In this document: positions 23,463 to 36,559 of the stretch, piece by piece
How positions within the stretch are numbered: the first letter of the stretch is position 1
Layout: the number at the start of each line of letters is the position of its first letter
Source of the DNA: Pelomyxa schiedti
Taxonomy: Eukaryota > Evosea > Pelobiontida > Pelomyxidae
Direction: 5' to 3'
DNA length: 64,000 nt
Assembly: GCA_020536535.1 (NCBI GenBank)
Contig: JAHLWZ010000346.1
Location: 1,684-65,683 of the forward strand
Notes under the pieces: model-generated
Told to the model about the DNA's origin: nothing
Seen by the model: the letters and a program-made list of their open reading frames with translations, nothing else
The model's database searches: none
Position numbers and translations under genes: made by a program

Positions 23463-26400
23463 CTATTGCCAGATGAGAAGGGTGGTGGAGCCTTCACCAA
23501 CAGAGGCCCATATTGTAACTGGGTTGGTGCAAACCAGTCCAGCTGTTTCGGCCACCACAAAAGTGTGCAGTGGTCTGTTTCTGTGTGAATTGGGGTTTGT
23601 TGGAGTTGGCGTTGGTGTTTGTGTTGTTTGTGGTGATTGCAGTTGGTTCGTTGTGGTTGGTGCAGTAGAAGACAAATCCGGATGTGTAAGAACGGTTTCC
23701 GTGTTAGGTGGTTGTACTGCCGGCCTGTTTGGGGTGAGAACTTGCAAGCACTTGGGATCCTTCCTGTTCCACACAAGGAGTTTTCCATCCTGCTGTAGTG
23801 CTATTACAAAGTCAGACAGTGTGCGCACTGCCACAATGGAGTTGGTTTGTTGGGCTGGACCGGTTTTAATAGAACCCACAGAGCCTTGCGTCGTTGTACC
23901 ACTGCTAATCACCGCTGTCGGGGTGTGGGGTTCTCCCAGCCTTTCAAAGCATTGAACAGCCACACCAGTGTTGATATCCAGCGAAATGAGAGAAGAGCCC
24001 TGAGCAACTAGAATAAAAGATTCTGACCACACATTGGCCATGCTAGTGACAGATTCACTTTGCAGGCGAATGACCCGTACCAGAGTGAGGTTATGTGCAT
24101 CAAACACGATTATAAGGCCCGAACTAGTGCCTATCCACAATTCATTACAGTGTTGGGTTGCGCACGTAGCGATTCCATCAATCTGTGTTTTGATAGTGTC
24201 CTTTGAAGCGGAATCACCAGACAGGAGAACAGCATGTGAGGTTGAAGATGTTACTGAAACCACAAGGGCCTTGGCATCTGTTGAGTTTTCAATGTGTACT
24301 GGCATTATGATTTGTATGCGTGAAGATACCTTCTTTTTTTTTTCTGTAAGTTTACAAATAGATGAAATTAGGACACACAGTTCCGAGGAAACTGCAATCC
24401 CTCTTTGAAATTGTGTGTGAAAGGATATCAACGTCGTACAACTCGGAATTTTCAGACGAGCACAGGACAGAATGGCCCACCATCGTCATGCAGAAAATTG
24501 GTGTTTTATGTATAGTCACAGAACAAGAGAAATCACTTGTATCTCGATAGATCAATATTTCTCCAGTACTGAGACCAACCCATATTTCACCTGTTCCGAC
24601 TGATGCTATGCTACAAACCTTTTTTTTGTGTTTAGCTGGAAGGAAGTACTTGAGGAAAATTTTTCACCATTTGTTCAACTGGTAACGTAGAGGAACTGAG
24701 ACCAGAAAGAATGTCCACTGAGATCTTTCTTTGAGTGCCTATTGGTTTGTTATTTGATTCATTGAAAATGTTAAGGAGGAAACCTATGAAATGGTGAATT
24801 TTAGGTGAACTGGATGTCCTCGTGATAGTGTTTGGGGAGGAAGATTTCAGCTCTCCATCATCCATTTCAAATGGAAGTGCTTCCTCTGTGGCCAGTGGAC
24901 TGCTGCCTTGAACAGACATGCTAGACTCTGAAACGGGGGACACTTCTGCACTCGGAGTGGCGTTGCTAGGCATTTGAGGTGACGGTCTTCTCCTAGCGGC
25001 TTGCCTTGACATAGAAAATAAGAAGGCAATTGAGAAAATGGGAAAACCATGACTTGCTTGGCACAGTGGGTGTTGGGACTGAAGTTCCACTTCTTGTGTA
25101 ATTTTTCCAAAAGTAAAATTGATACTTCTTACTTGTCACGGAGGCTGGAGGATTCTGGATCTGGTGAAACCACATTCAGGTCAGATGGGTCCATGGTTTC
25201 AATGTAAAGACAGGCCGAAACTAGGTGTGTGTAAAAACAAAATCCTTCACCGATGCGCTCTTCCATGTCAGCAAACCTACTTACAAACGTGACAATTAGT
25301 TAGGGAGCAACTCTTAAGATGGTAGGTGACGGTTTGTTTTGGATATGATGTATTTGAAATAACTCGTGAGAGATTGGCTTGAATGACAATATAGATAAAG
25401 AGCGGTAAAAAGTCGTCAGCACCAGCTGAACTTCCAGAGGTCTGCAAGGCATCTATTTGAGTGACAGTAATGCCAAGTGAGATGCTCATCGCTTAAGAAA
25501 GTAGGAAATGACAGTACATATAACAACTTTGCATGCTTTTAAAATACATGCTATTTTCTCGTAAGGTGTATAAACCTTGTCCATAGCTTCCAGCTCTGGA
25601 AGTGATTGAGTGCATATCATTTTTAAGGGAGATACCTTCAATAGACGAGCGAATCAAGCTTGCATCTATTGGAATTTTAATTTCCATTGTGCTAAGAGTC
25701 ACAACTGGCTTCAGTCTTGCAACTTGTTGTTGGAATTTGTTGTCCTTTTCTTGAAAAGCTCTTTTGAAAAAAATACTTGGTAAAGTGAGGAGACAGCCGA
25801 TTCAAATGGAGGTGAAAACCAGTTATATAAGTGGCCAAAGACATATCGCTTCATGCTTGCCTTGGCTTTTACAAATTCGTTTGATGGCATAGTGCACCAG
25901 GGAGGCTTAATTTTCATCGTATATTCAGCAGATGCCAAGAAGTCATTGAGTATTTTAGATTCATCATCCAACGGAAGCCTTTTAGTGCGTTTCTCAAATG
26001 TGCGAATGAACCTTTGTGTTATCAGAAAAGGTACATTATTTGAAGTGGTACATTTCAACAACAGCTTTTATCTCTTTGCACAACGGTGTTGTTAATATAT
26101 GTGAAAATGAGTACTCGGGTAGCTCGTCAGTATTAGTCCAATATATTTCCTAAGTCTGTAAGAAATTGCTGGATTTTAATGAAATGCACCACCTACCTTA
26201 TTTTTTGAAGGTTTCACTTTTGACTTGTCATCTGGAATCTTCCTCTTTTTGGCTTTTGTAGACTTGTCATCCTGCTTTTGATATGATTAAAGATGACACT
26301 ACCTGCGCATATTACTTTCTTATGCTTTGATTCTCTATCCCTGGTCTTTCCGTCAGCTCCTTCTTTCAATATTGATGGTATTGGAGGAGGATTTTTTGGA

Positions 26401-27410
26401 GGGGGAGGTATGATCATGTTGGTTGTTTCAGTTTGTGCCCTCTTTGAGGGAGGTGCAGTCGGAGGTGATCCAGTACGAATCGGTGAGGGTACTGGAGGGG
26501 GTTCTGAGGGAGGGAGCATGAGCTGAAATATTTGTGAATGTCCACTTGCCGGTATTTCCATAGAGGAAACGGATGTTTTGAGGGGCTCCTCAAACGGTAC
26601 CTTGCTACGAGGGAGCAGTGGTGGCGGGGTGACAATAGATGGAGGTATTGGTGGAGGAGTAGACGGTGGTGGCATTAGGGATACAATTGCCGTTGGAGAT
26701 TTTGGTGAACTACCAGGAGGGACAGATGGGGACATAGAAAGGTTTTTTGACCCAATATCCTGTGATACTGTAGGTTCAGGATCAGAGAGATCACCCCTGG
26801 AATGGACAAGCAGTAACCGCCGTTCTTGTGATGTTGTTCGTGATAACTTTGGGGATGCAGTAATGAAGACACTCTAAGAACCGATGGATAAGTTAATTTT
26901 TTGTTGTTTAATGGAGGTATACCCGTCTATTGTTTGAATCCGGTCTAGGGCAACTAGTATCCACAAATTGGGGTGAAGAACAAGGTGCCTGATACCTTGC
27001 AAGGAGTAAGTACCCAAACAGAGGTCCGAAAGAAAAAAAAAAAGAAGGTGACATACACTAGGCTCTGTGCGCGCTCAGCAGAATACATTGCCACAAAAGT
27101 CAACTTAGCGTTGTTTCTCACCAGTACCACAGGTCCAGCATGTGGTTGCCTATATGCACTGCCACAAAGTCTCTCCATCAAGTTGACCCACAAACGAGAA
27201 TCCTCACCAACTGCCTTTATCCTCCTACATGTGCTGCACACAGCCAACAAATCTGATCCACCAATAAATAGGGATTTCAAGGCAAGGGGAAACAAAAAAT
27301 TTTGCACCAATTGAAAACAAGCAATATAAAACAACACAAGCAGTGGCCTTACCTCGAAGAGGAAGATACAAAAAGCACCTCACGAGCAAATCCGAAGACA
27401 ATTTTTCCAT
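23463..27410 (-). CDS. F-box, VPS9 (Rab GEF) and beta-propeller protein
   Basis: Begins at ATG 27410 with an F-box (LSSDLLVRCFLYLPLR, then DLLAVCSTCRRIKAVGEDS and RLWVNLMERLCG after an intron). An in-frame intron (CTA then AGT, about 27.05 to 26.88 kb) leads to a Pro-rich region (26.8-26.3 kb), a Lys-rich linker and a VPS9 domain: NDFLASAEYTMKIKPPW, MKRYVFGHLYNWFSPP, PYEKIACILKACK, GADDFLPLFIYIVIQANLSR and GEGFCFYTHLVSACLYIE. Downstream are a Ser-rich linker and beta-propeller-like strands (GEIWVGLSTGEILIY, ELWIGTSSGLIIVFDAHN), with a stop at 23463. VPS9 domains load GTP onto Rab5-type GTPases; F-boxes recruit SCF ubiquitin ligases. Linking the two activities is inferred from one continuous exon chain. 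Confidence 0.7.
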
Positions 27411-27746
27411 AAGGACAGAGATCTCGTATCCTCAATGGTTTTCTCACGCCGTAAATGAAAAATACGCTCACAGCGTACGTGCCCCGGTACTGCCCGCGTA
27501 TCTGAGTTTTTGTAATAGTGCTGCTTCTTGATTTCTGATTGTTTTCTTCTTCTGTTTTTTGGATCCCTGATGTTTTCTTCTTCTTTCGCTCGACAACGAA
27601 AATTCGGTGACAACACCCAAAAAAAGACAACGAGACGAAATTAAAGATACCGAAGCTACAATATTTTTTTTCACAGGGTTATAGCAAGTGATACAAACAA
27701 CATAGTGGTGTTGCACTCTGGGAAGCCAGTCAATGTCATGAGCTCA
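27411..27746. other. Intergenic, nothing recognised
   Basis: About 336 bp between the 5' end of the F-box/VPS9 gene and the 3' end of the PARP gene, both on the minus strand. It should hold the promoter of the former and the 3' end signals of the latter. No conserved motif or RNA gene is seen; the short open frames are Lys/Ser-rich and unconvincing. Confidence 0.6.
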
Positions 27747-30700
27747 TCAGGCACTCGTGGGCTTCGCGGAGGTGCCCTGATGCAATAAATCATCAAGCGA
27801 GACTGACAGAGCTACGCCGAGGGCAGAGAACGTGTGTGGGGATATTGACTTGGTGGCCAGTTGGTTCTGCAGCCGCGCGGAAAGCAGGCCCAAGAGGTAC
27901 GAGTGCGTGGATAGCGGAATGGACGACGTGAGTGATTTCAGGAGCAGCGCGATTGCGGACGACGGTATGAGGTCGATGGAAGAAGCGCGAGTGAGTAGAT
28001 AGTGTAAGACCGCGTGCTTGCCGCTTTCGTCGATGTTGAGTACGAGGTGAGACAGGAGGCTGTGGAGAAGTGGCTCCGTGCCTTGGAGCGAAGGAGCTTG
28101 CTGGTTGAGGATTGCTTCTGTTGTGTAGAGGCACACATCTGCGGAAAAGCCTGGTTGGCCTGTTGACAAGGACTTAACCATGTCAACCCATGCCTCAAGG
28201 GATTTATTCCTGAAGGGGCCTGGTGAAGATGCGATCGGGCATAGAGATTTACAAATGTTGAGTACTACTGTGCAATACTTTTCTTCGTTGTTCCCATAAG
28301 CGGACTTTAATATTTGCCCAGTGGATTTTAGCATTGTGGGAAAATGACTGCTTCCTGAATGGAAGGTATCACTAAGGGTGATAATTAATTCGGATTCCAG
28401 GAGTGGGGTGTAGCACTGGGGATATAGAGGAAGAAGCCTTTCTAGCATCAATAGTGCGCTTTCCTGAGAAATCAAATCCTTCCCTGCAAGGTCGCTAAGT
28501 AGTTCTTGGGTGATAAACCTTTCTACTTCTTCGGCAGATAGCATGTGGCAGCGCACACAAGCAGCTGCAGCACGTGTCATAGGTCTCCCACTGTGATGCA
28601 TTTCAATAACGTGTTGTCTTAGTTTTTGGAGAGTAAGCTTCCCGATTGAATTGTGGGGAAGCTGTAATAACTCTAGCATGAGCATCAAGGCCTGTGATTG
28701 TCGTTGGTCATCGAAAATATTCAGACCAGTTTCAAGAGATATGGTAAGAGCACTACCCTTGGATGTGAATGGGGTGATGTACCCCAATAGAGCACAAAAG
28801 AGTTTTATCTCAAGTTGTTTGTTGACTAATGAACCACATTCATGTATAATTTCCGAAAGTGGGCCAAGAGGCTCGTTTAAAAGCGTATCAACAACTTGGT
28901 TGAGAAGAACTGAATTCATTTGTGATTTGCTTCCTTTCACCACACTTGCAAGGGTACGAGAAAGGTGGGATCTTATGCTACTTGTTGTAGTGGTCTTGAA
29001 CATATTGCGCAGTTTACAAAGAATGTATTCGAGGACAGGGAGAGCACAGACCTCAGACACTTGTTGCAGCGCCCATTGAGCGAGACTCACATCTGGTGAC
29101 TGTTTCTTGTGAGGAGTACTCCAAATTCCAGTGCCTGGTATAAAAGAGAAAATCCAATGAAGAAAACGGACTGTCTCTGTTTTCCGCAAAGATTCGTCCG
29201 TTTGGAGAAATTTGAGAAGGGTTTTAGTGGTTTCCTTCGTTCCTGTAGGACCCATATTTCGTTCTCCAATGAGAAAGTGCAACGCACTAGTTCGTTCTTT
29301 ATGAGACAAATCCAACTTCCTGTAAGCCTTGATTCCTGCCGAGAAAATAATGGCAGATGAAGAGCTCAAGGCATGTCTGTGCTCTTCCTTTGTAAGTGCG
29401 TTGGTAGATACGAGAAGTAGGATGGCCTGGGCAAGGAAATTTTCATTATTCAAGTCACAGTCATGAAGGGAGGTGTGCAGGGTCTTGGATATTTCCTCTT
29501 TGACAAGTGCCGGTTGCTGCTTCAGAATCTTTCGTGCCGTTGAGCCTTTACAAAGTCCACTGAAAAGGAGATCTTTAAAAATAGAACCCGTAATCAAGCT
29601 GGGATGTCCCCTCAAAACGTTCATTAAAGTAAAACCAATTTCCTTCTGGTATGAATTGCCGGCTATTTGTTGTAGTAATTCTTTTTGCAACAGCGCACTG
29701 GCCATGGTGTGCAACGTTTTATATTTGAAGACTATTTCATCCAAATCCTTGTATGAAAGATGGCTGAACTGAAAAGTCTGTAGAACCGGCAAAAAGGACT
29801 GGTTTATGAGGTTACGGAAATCACCGTTGTTGCCATCAGAAAATAAAGATGTCAACATCTCTGTGTAGCGCTGCAGCCAAAACCCTACTGAGTTGAACTG
29901 GTAATGGTGCACTAATATGGGGTTCAAAGCGGGAATAGAGCATTTGCTCAAATTTAGTGCATCACATTTGGAGATAAGAAATTTTTGAATTTTCGGGAAA
30001 CCAGACCCACCAAGGGGAGCTTCCAAAATGAGTGTGCTTAGCTGGCAACAATTCTTAATCTCCAGTGCCATCAAATTGTCTCCAAGTGACAAAGAGAGTT
30101 CCCCAAGGCCCTGACAGTTGTTTACAAATAAAACTTGCAGGTGAGGCACTTGTGCCTGGAAATAGAGCATATCGCACCGATCTAAGCACAACGTATGCAA
30201 GTTACTGAACTTCAAATCGAGGGCATGAATCTCACAGGAATATAGCCCTAGAGTAAGTAAATTTCCAGAGGATCTTTCTAGAAGATGTTCAAACAGGACA
30301 CCGGAGGACTCCATTACTCCATGCAAGGCAAGAGCAGAGAATGTATCTTTACTCTTAATGCATTCCTCAAAAACATCCTCCCCAAACTTCCCTAGTTGGG
30401 AAAAATTGAGGTGGGAGATTACTTCTTGCCGGAGGGAGGAAGAAGCCCCAGTGAAAGAGTTTAGTTGCTTGTCTTGTTGCACTGTCGTAAGAATGTTTAG
30501 AAATTGCTGATATACCGGCCTATAGTTTGATATGATGCCATATAAGTAGTTAACATTGTTTGACTGGGTGCCAGAGCGGGATTCTGCCGCCATAGGAAGG
30601 AGACAAGAGCCGTGCTTTACATCAGGAAAAAATCCAGACCCAACAGATTTGAGTAATTCTTCATGTGTCCACTGTTTTGCAATTGGCAAATTCAAAAAAT

Positions 30701-33700
30701 GTTGAAGGATAAGAAATCTCTCCAGCAGTTGGATGACATCGGTCTGCAAGTCAGGTTCCCTGGTGAAGTGACCACCAACCAGCTGCTGAATATGTTGGAC
30801 GTTTATCTGAACGGTTTTCAGCCAAGAAGAGAGTGTAAGATGTGGGTCTAACTCCAAGAAGGCGGTAACAGCGTGAAAATCGATTTTTTCCTTCATTTGC
30901 GGCATTTTTAGCAGAACGCTGCTAATAGTGGAGCTTTCTTCATTGATGCCAGTACTATCAACAACGGGGAGCCAGCCATTCCCCGTGATAATATTGTCAA
31001 ACGTATCACTCAGGGGGTGGAGTAGAAAGGATTCAATAACCCGCCACGTGAAGGTTTTTGGAGTTAAATCAGACTGATCAAGAGCCATTATCATTAAGGC
31101 GAGATAGGGGTCATTCGGCTTGTTGGGGTGAGTGATTTTCGTGAGAGTGCTTACTTGGGGATCACCACTAAGAAGGCACCGCAAGTCATCAAAATAGTAA
31201 CGCCTGAATAGTTGGTTGGGAGGAGTAACACAGTAGGCTGCCACTTTGTTATTGTCCCGTAAAATTCTGCATGGAGTGTTTGAGGGTTTAAGAGACCCGT
31301 CTGCGTTAAATAAAACGGAGGCACAATCTTGCTTCAAGGGTGCAAGAACCAGTCGGCTCGAGTCATCTAACCACGAAATGCTAATACTTCCAAACTGAAG
31401 AGGAGACAGAGCACAAAACGAATGGAGCTGGTTCTGCCACTGGGTGCGTATTGTTGTAGAAGGAATATGCTGTCCGCTTGAGCTGATAGGAATACTTTCA
31501 AGCCAGTAACGAATTTCAGGAGAACGTGATTGATGCAAAAACTCCTCTACGAGAATATTCCTATACCTCCAATCGAGCTTCCAGTAGAAGGTTTCGCAGA
31601 GAGAAGAACTGACTTCCTTAGTGGCAAATAGATCACACAAAGATGAAAAGGTCCTTTTTACCCACTCGTTGCTGGGAACAAATGAAGGTTCAGTAGAAAC
31701 CAGCATAGAGTCGAGAAGAAGTTCAAGAGATAAGTAAGTGAGAGAAAGCCTACTAGAAAAGGGCACTCCAAGGGAAGAAACTTCAGGGTCAATTTGGTGA
31801 GCTTTTCTAAAGAAGACCATTGCTTCATTTTTTCTTTGCGTGAAGTTGTAGCTGGACAGAGCTGTATTGAGGAATAATTCAGCATCAGGAAGATTTAGTT
31901 GGATTCCTAAGGCCATTTTATAGTGAAAAATGGCTTTTTCCCATTCAGAGGAAGAAAAGAAATTGTCTCCACGTGCTTTGAAGTATGAGTACATCTGAGC
32001 AGGAAGAATAGAGGTAGATTGAAGCCCCTTCCCTTCATTGTCAACTTCTAAAAGGAGCTTCTCGATAGCTTGTGCAACTGCGCCAGTTTTATCCAGTTCC
32101 AATTGTTTACAACAGACTTGGAACAGTTTAGAGAGGCTCGCTCGGTACCGAGCAGGATCCTTTGCAACCTGGAGCACAAAATGGAATTCATCCAAGGCTT
32201 GTAAAATAGGTAGTGGTGCACAGTCTTCTGTAAATTGGGCAGACCACTGCTTTGCTGTCGGGATACAAGTACTGCCATTGTCGCACACAGGAGTAGAGGT
32301 ATTTGACTTGTAAAAAATACAGAATTCAGGATATATTTGAGCATCTCCCAAACAGAACTCGTTGGAGGAAAAAGAGCTGTCGGGAACGAGCTTGGAAAAA
32401 GGCCCCCATGCAGAGTCGTACCCGGCAGGAATTTTATCATCCCATTTATGAGATTTCGTTTTGTCAACATAAACATTTCCCAGTACAACTCTGCAAAGAA
32501 GTACAGCTTTTAGAGCATCGCAACTGCAATCATTCTGCAAACACTCGGGACACTGAACATATGTGGATACTTTGGAAAACGAGTCCGAACAGTAGATACC
32601 CTTGCCCAGGGCACCATAACCAGTAAACCAGTTGTACTTGGAGAAATTCGCATTGAACCCCGTCTTGGTTATTTGTTTCATAGAGAGTTGGTTGGTACCA
32701 TGTAGAAGCCAGCATTCACCAATTTCTGCATTTAAAACTGGTAGTCCGTTTTCCAATGGGGCATGCCAACAAACGCCTGCAAGTGGTGTGGAAATGCCTC
32801 TCTCCTTCAGACTAGTTGCAATATTCCTTCGAGTTTCGTGGTATCTGGCCCAGAGGAGAGGATTATTGATAACTTTAATGTCATGGATGGTAACGCTTTC
32901 TGTCTTCCCTTGGTATTGAGGCGGACTCCATACTTCTTGATAGAGGAATTGAAGAAGTGATCCATGTTCTGCAGCTTTCTTCAATCTAGCAAACTCAAAT
33001 GCACCAGATTGGAAAGTCTCAGTGTCACTGGTACTATGAATCAGTTGTACAAGAATTTCCCAGAGTTTGTCACTTTTCTTAACATTGCAAGTTGTGCCTG
33101 GGGGTGAAACCCAGTCAGGTTCCTCCATCCAATTTCCTTTCGGCAACGCGAGGCAGTCACAAGTATCAGCTTTTATCCACTGCTGAAGTGCATTCTCAAT
33201 TGGTGGCTGATTTTCAACTTTAATCTTGAATTCGGGATGGGGACCTGTTTAACGCAATAAGCAAAGGGGTGGGGGTTGTAGTCCCATACCAGCAACTGAA
33301 CCGAAGCCACGTAGCTGCTCCAATGTGAAACCCCTCACCTCCAGTGGAGAAGAGTTCATGGCATCACACTTCAAGAAGTCTGTTCCACTTACAACAGCAG
33401 ATTCCATACAAGCTCCTTTCAGGATTGCCAAATCCAAATGGGCTTCACATAGGTACGCACACTTAAAATCGGCTCCTTCACCACGTATATGAGACAAGTC
33501 AGCCTTCCACAGGTTAGAATAGTCGAAACTTGTGGAGTTCTTGATGATTGCCTCGGTGAATTTGGATTCTATCAGTGAGGCACCTGTGAAGTCGGTGTGG
33601 TCCAGAACAGCACGAGACATGACAGTGCTGTCAAGACAGGAGTTGTTGAAATGTACCCCAAAAAGTTCAGCTTTTTCGAAAGAGCACCCACTTAGACAAA

Positions 33701-34319
33701 CACCGGAGAAGTCGATATTTTCAAGCTTAGCTCCGAAGAAATTGCTCAGAGAGAGCTCCACATAAACAGTTTCACTTAAAGCAGGGAAACCACTCAAACG
33801 CAGGACATCTTCGCCACAAGTTATTGCGTTTGCATCCCCATCTCCATTCAATGAGCAAGCTCCAGTAGACACCAAAGACAGGCCAATCTTTCTCCACGCT
33901 TCATCCTGATCTCGCAAGCACAAAGTGAGCATTAAACTCAGCGCCCATTGCGACGTCCTCGCCATATCCACCAATTTGCGCCTATCACTTTCACTCAGTT
34001 TGGTAAATGACGTCACCTCCTCAATCGCGTCGCGCTTCCCACTTTCACCATCTCTCACCAAACATGTCTTGATCAAATCTGCACAAAACTTCTCATCGCC
34101 GGTGCACTCGTGGTGAGACAGCCGCTCAAAAAACCGAGATCTAGACAGTGCGGCCTGCCTGTTTTTCCACAGTGGTTGATATCGTGCATCGTGAAGCCTG
34201 TTGTCGAAGTAACTACGTAACGGTGCGAAGTACTCCGCAACCAACGATTCGCCCTTTTTTTTTAAGCAAAAAAAAATTTAGCACAGAACAATCAGTGTAA
34301 GGAAAATCAGAGATACCAT
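27747..34319 (-). CDS. Pentapeptide-repeat, PARP, TPR, LRR-like and helical-repeat protein
   Basis: Proposed coding parts are ATG 34319..34317, 34253..33290 and 33244..27747, with introns 34254..34316 (63 nt, directly after ATG) and 33245..33289 (45 nt). The main exon alone has about 1830 codons. Order: an N-terminal helical region; pentapeptide repeats (LENIDFSGVCLSGCSFEKAE, LDHTDFTGASL, NLWKADLSHI, GADFKCAYLCEAHLDLAIL); a PARP catalytic domain with H (LLHGTNQLS), Y (GKGIYCSDSFSK) and probable E (NEFCLGDAQIYPEF); TPR (WEKAIFHYKMALGIQLN); LRR-like strands (NLHTLCLDRCDMLYF, NLMALEIKNCCQLSTLIL); and about 700 residues of ARM/HEAT-like helices. The H-Y-E set suggests active poly-ADP-ribosylation. 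This domain order is not one I recognise. Confidence 0.85.
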
Positions 34320-34951
34320 CTCTGTGGGTGTTGTGTTATTTGGTTTTTTTTTAATTAATTAATTCCTGGGACCTATCTGTGTCTACTGGGGGAAAAAAAA
34401 AGCTCCATAGACCCCACACACGCCAAAATTTTGTTTGGGGATTATTCGGGTGCAACTCCGGTCTTCCGTGCTTCTTTGAATTTCCAATTTGTATCCCAGA
34501 TCCGGACACCCAATGGATCTGGAGTTTTTGGTCTGGAAGCTCACCACCATGTGTGAGGTGTTGTTTTCATCAGCCGCAAACGAGTACCAGCAGTGGCTGG
34601 AGGACTCACATGTGGATTGACATCCCAGACTCAGAACTACTATGGTTGGAGGGGTTGACATCTCTTCCCTGATCTCCCCGAGTTGATTATTACGGAGCTG
34701 CCGCGAATGGACAATCTTCCATGGACGGGTGGATAATATAGATCCAGCCTAAAAACATTCTGTGGAGAGCAGCAGACACAGCGAATGAACCCCTGTCCAT
34801 CGTACTAACAAGGCTGATATCCCAAAATGGCAGTAAACAGTTTTAAAAGAATTGCAATCCCCAAAAAACAGAAGAAACAAAAAAACCGACCTATCTCTAT
34901 CCAACACACCACAACAACTACGATTCCACAGGCGATAACAATACCAACAAA
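34320..34951. other. Divergent intergenic region
   Basis: Separates the PARP-type gene (minus) from the phosphatase-like gene (plus). Poly-A and poly-T runs and TTAATTAATTAATT near 34350 look like promoter-type AT-rich DNA. A 35-codon ORF (ATG 34511, MDLEFLVWKLTTMCEVLFSS) has protein-like composition and could be a small gene or a 5' exon of the next gene, but no in-frame junction to it was found. Confidence 0.4.
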
Positions 34952-36559
34952 ATGGGCATTGTAACGGTAATTATAGGCCTTTTGTACATCGGCAGTACTG
35001 AGGATGCCAACGCCGAAAAACAAACACACCAGTGCAATCCGCAGAGATACCTCTCCGTCGGAGCATCGTCTTCTCCTTCCTCTTCTTCCCACCCTCACAA
35101 GAGAAGAAATTCAGGCTCACCAACGTCGTCTTCACCAGAAGGGCCAGAGTCACACCAAATTCTGCTCCCAGCCCCAACCACTTCCAGTTTTATTGACACA
35201 AAATCCTCCAGGGAAACAGTGCCCATTCCCAAAATCGTTCTCCCTCCTCCCAGTAATTCCGGGTCTCAGTCGCCTTCTCAGCCCAGGACCCCAAGGTTGA
35301 TGAAACTAAACAACAATTTGGGCGGCAGTTGTCCCACAATCAACCGCGTGGGCGGTGCCTTTCTCAACCCCGAGAGTTGGGGCTCGCCGACGACCTCGCC
35401 GCTTTCGTCTCCCTTGCTTTCCTGCTCCCCGCCCTCGCCAAATGCCTTGTTCTCATTGGGGAATTCGCCCAAGCTGTCGGCTTCCGCTCTTCCTCCCCTC
35501 GTTTCCGCCGATTCCACGTCGTCTCATTCCACCTCCCCGTCGCCTTCCACTTACTCCTCCTCGTTTTCATGTTCGCCCACCTCGACTTCCTCGTCTGTGG
35601 CCTTGCCGCCTTCCGCTGCCAGCCCCCCCAACTTGCTGTTCGAAGCCCTGCAGGAGTGCTTCAACTACATTGATTATGGGAACGCTCCGCGAAGCTGCCC
35701 CGAGCGAGGCCGCACCAGGTCTTTGTCACAGCCAAGGGCCGAGACAGGGACCCCCACCCGCCCAGCTGGAACACTTGTTCATTGTTCTACTGGAACCATT
35801 CACTCAGTGGTTGTGGCTCTTGGGTATCTCGTTGCTGTTCGCCACTATGACTTACGCGCAGCTGCCATGCATATCCTTTACGGAGGGATAAAACCTCAGA
35901 TTCCAGTTTCGTACTTGTATCAGGTAGATACATGAGTTTTACCATAAATACAAGTTTCGTAAAACATGTATTAACCATAAATACAAATTTCGTAAAATCT
36001 GAGGCCAAACCAACTACAGTTGCTCGATCTTGAGAAACGCACGCTCCGTAAGAACTCAACCACAATTACATGGCTCCGTGAATATTTCTGTCAGAGCTAT
36101 CAAGAGCTCCCCCCAATCCACGCCTCACTCCGCCCCGCATGCACCACCACCGCCATTCACTCAGAGGAATCCCATAAACAGGACTCCTCTCCACTAAGCT
36201 CCCCTCCCATATTCCCATCACCCGGCTCAGCCTTCTCCATTCCCTGCCCCTCTCCATTCCACCTCCCCCCCCTCAGCCCCTCGTCCTCCACAACCACTAC
36301 CCCCACTTCCTCCCCCCTCAACACTTACAGGAAAGGCAAGAAGATTCCCACCCTCCCGGCTCTGGGAGGATGCCTAGCTCCTGGCGGGGACTCCTATAGG
36401 CCCCCTACTCCTCATCCTAACCAAATGACCCAAATCCAACAACTGTCTCTACTTATGCTAGCTACTGGGAGCTCACCTACCAGCACTACTACAACTCCTT
36501 CCAGGAATGGTAACACACCCTCTCCGCTTTTGCAGCTGGGGAATCTTAGTGGATTTTGA
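34952..36559 (+). CDS. Dual-specificity phosphatase-like protein lacking the catalytic Arg (pseudophosphatase)
   Basis: Starts MGIVTVIIGLLYIGSTEDAN, matching the first strand and LYxGS motif of dual-specificity phosphatases. A long Ser/Pro-rich insert follows, then LLFEALQECFNYIDYGN and the P-loop VHCSTGTIHSVVVALGYLV, where the C-x5-R motif has His in place of Arg. After an intron (about 35.93-36.02 kb) it continues VSYLYQ-LLDLEKRTLRKN, the usual C-terminal helix, and ends in a Ser/Pro/Thr-rich tail. With Cys kept and Arg lost, catalysis should be absent or very weak; STYX-type pseudophosphatases bind phosphoproteins or act as anchors. The partner is unknown. The two low-complexity regions are new relative to typical small family members. 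Confidence 0.72.

Noticed and set aside
34511-34618. 35-codon ORF MDLEFLVWKLTTMCEVLFSS... as a gene
   Set aside because: Protein-like, but no in-frame junction to the phosphatase gene and no other support.
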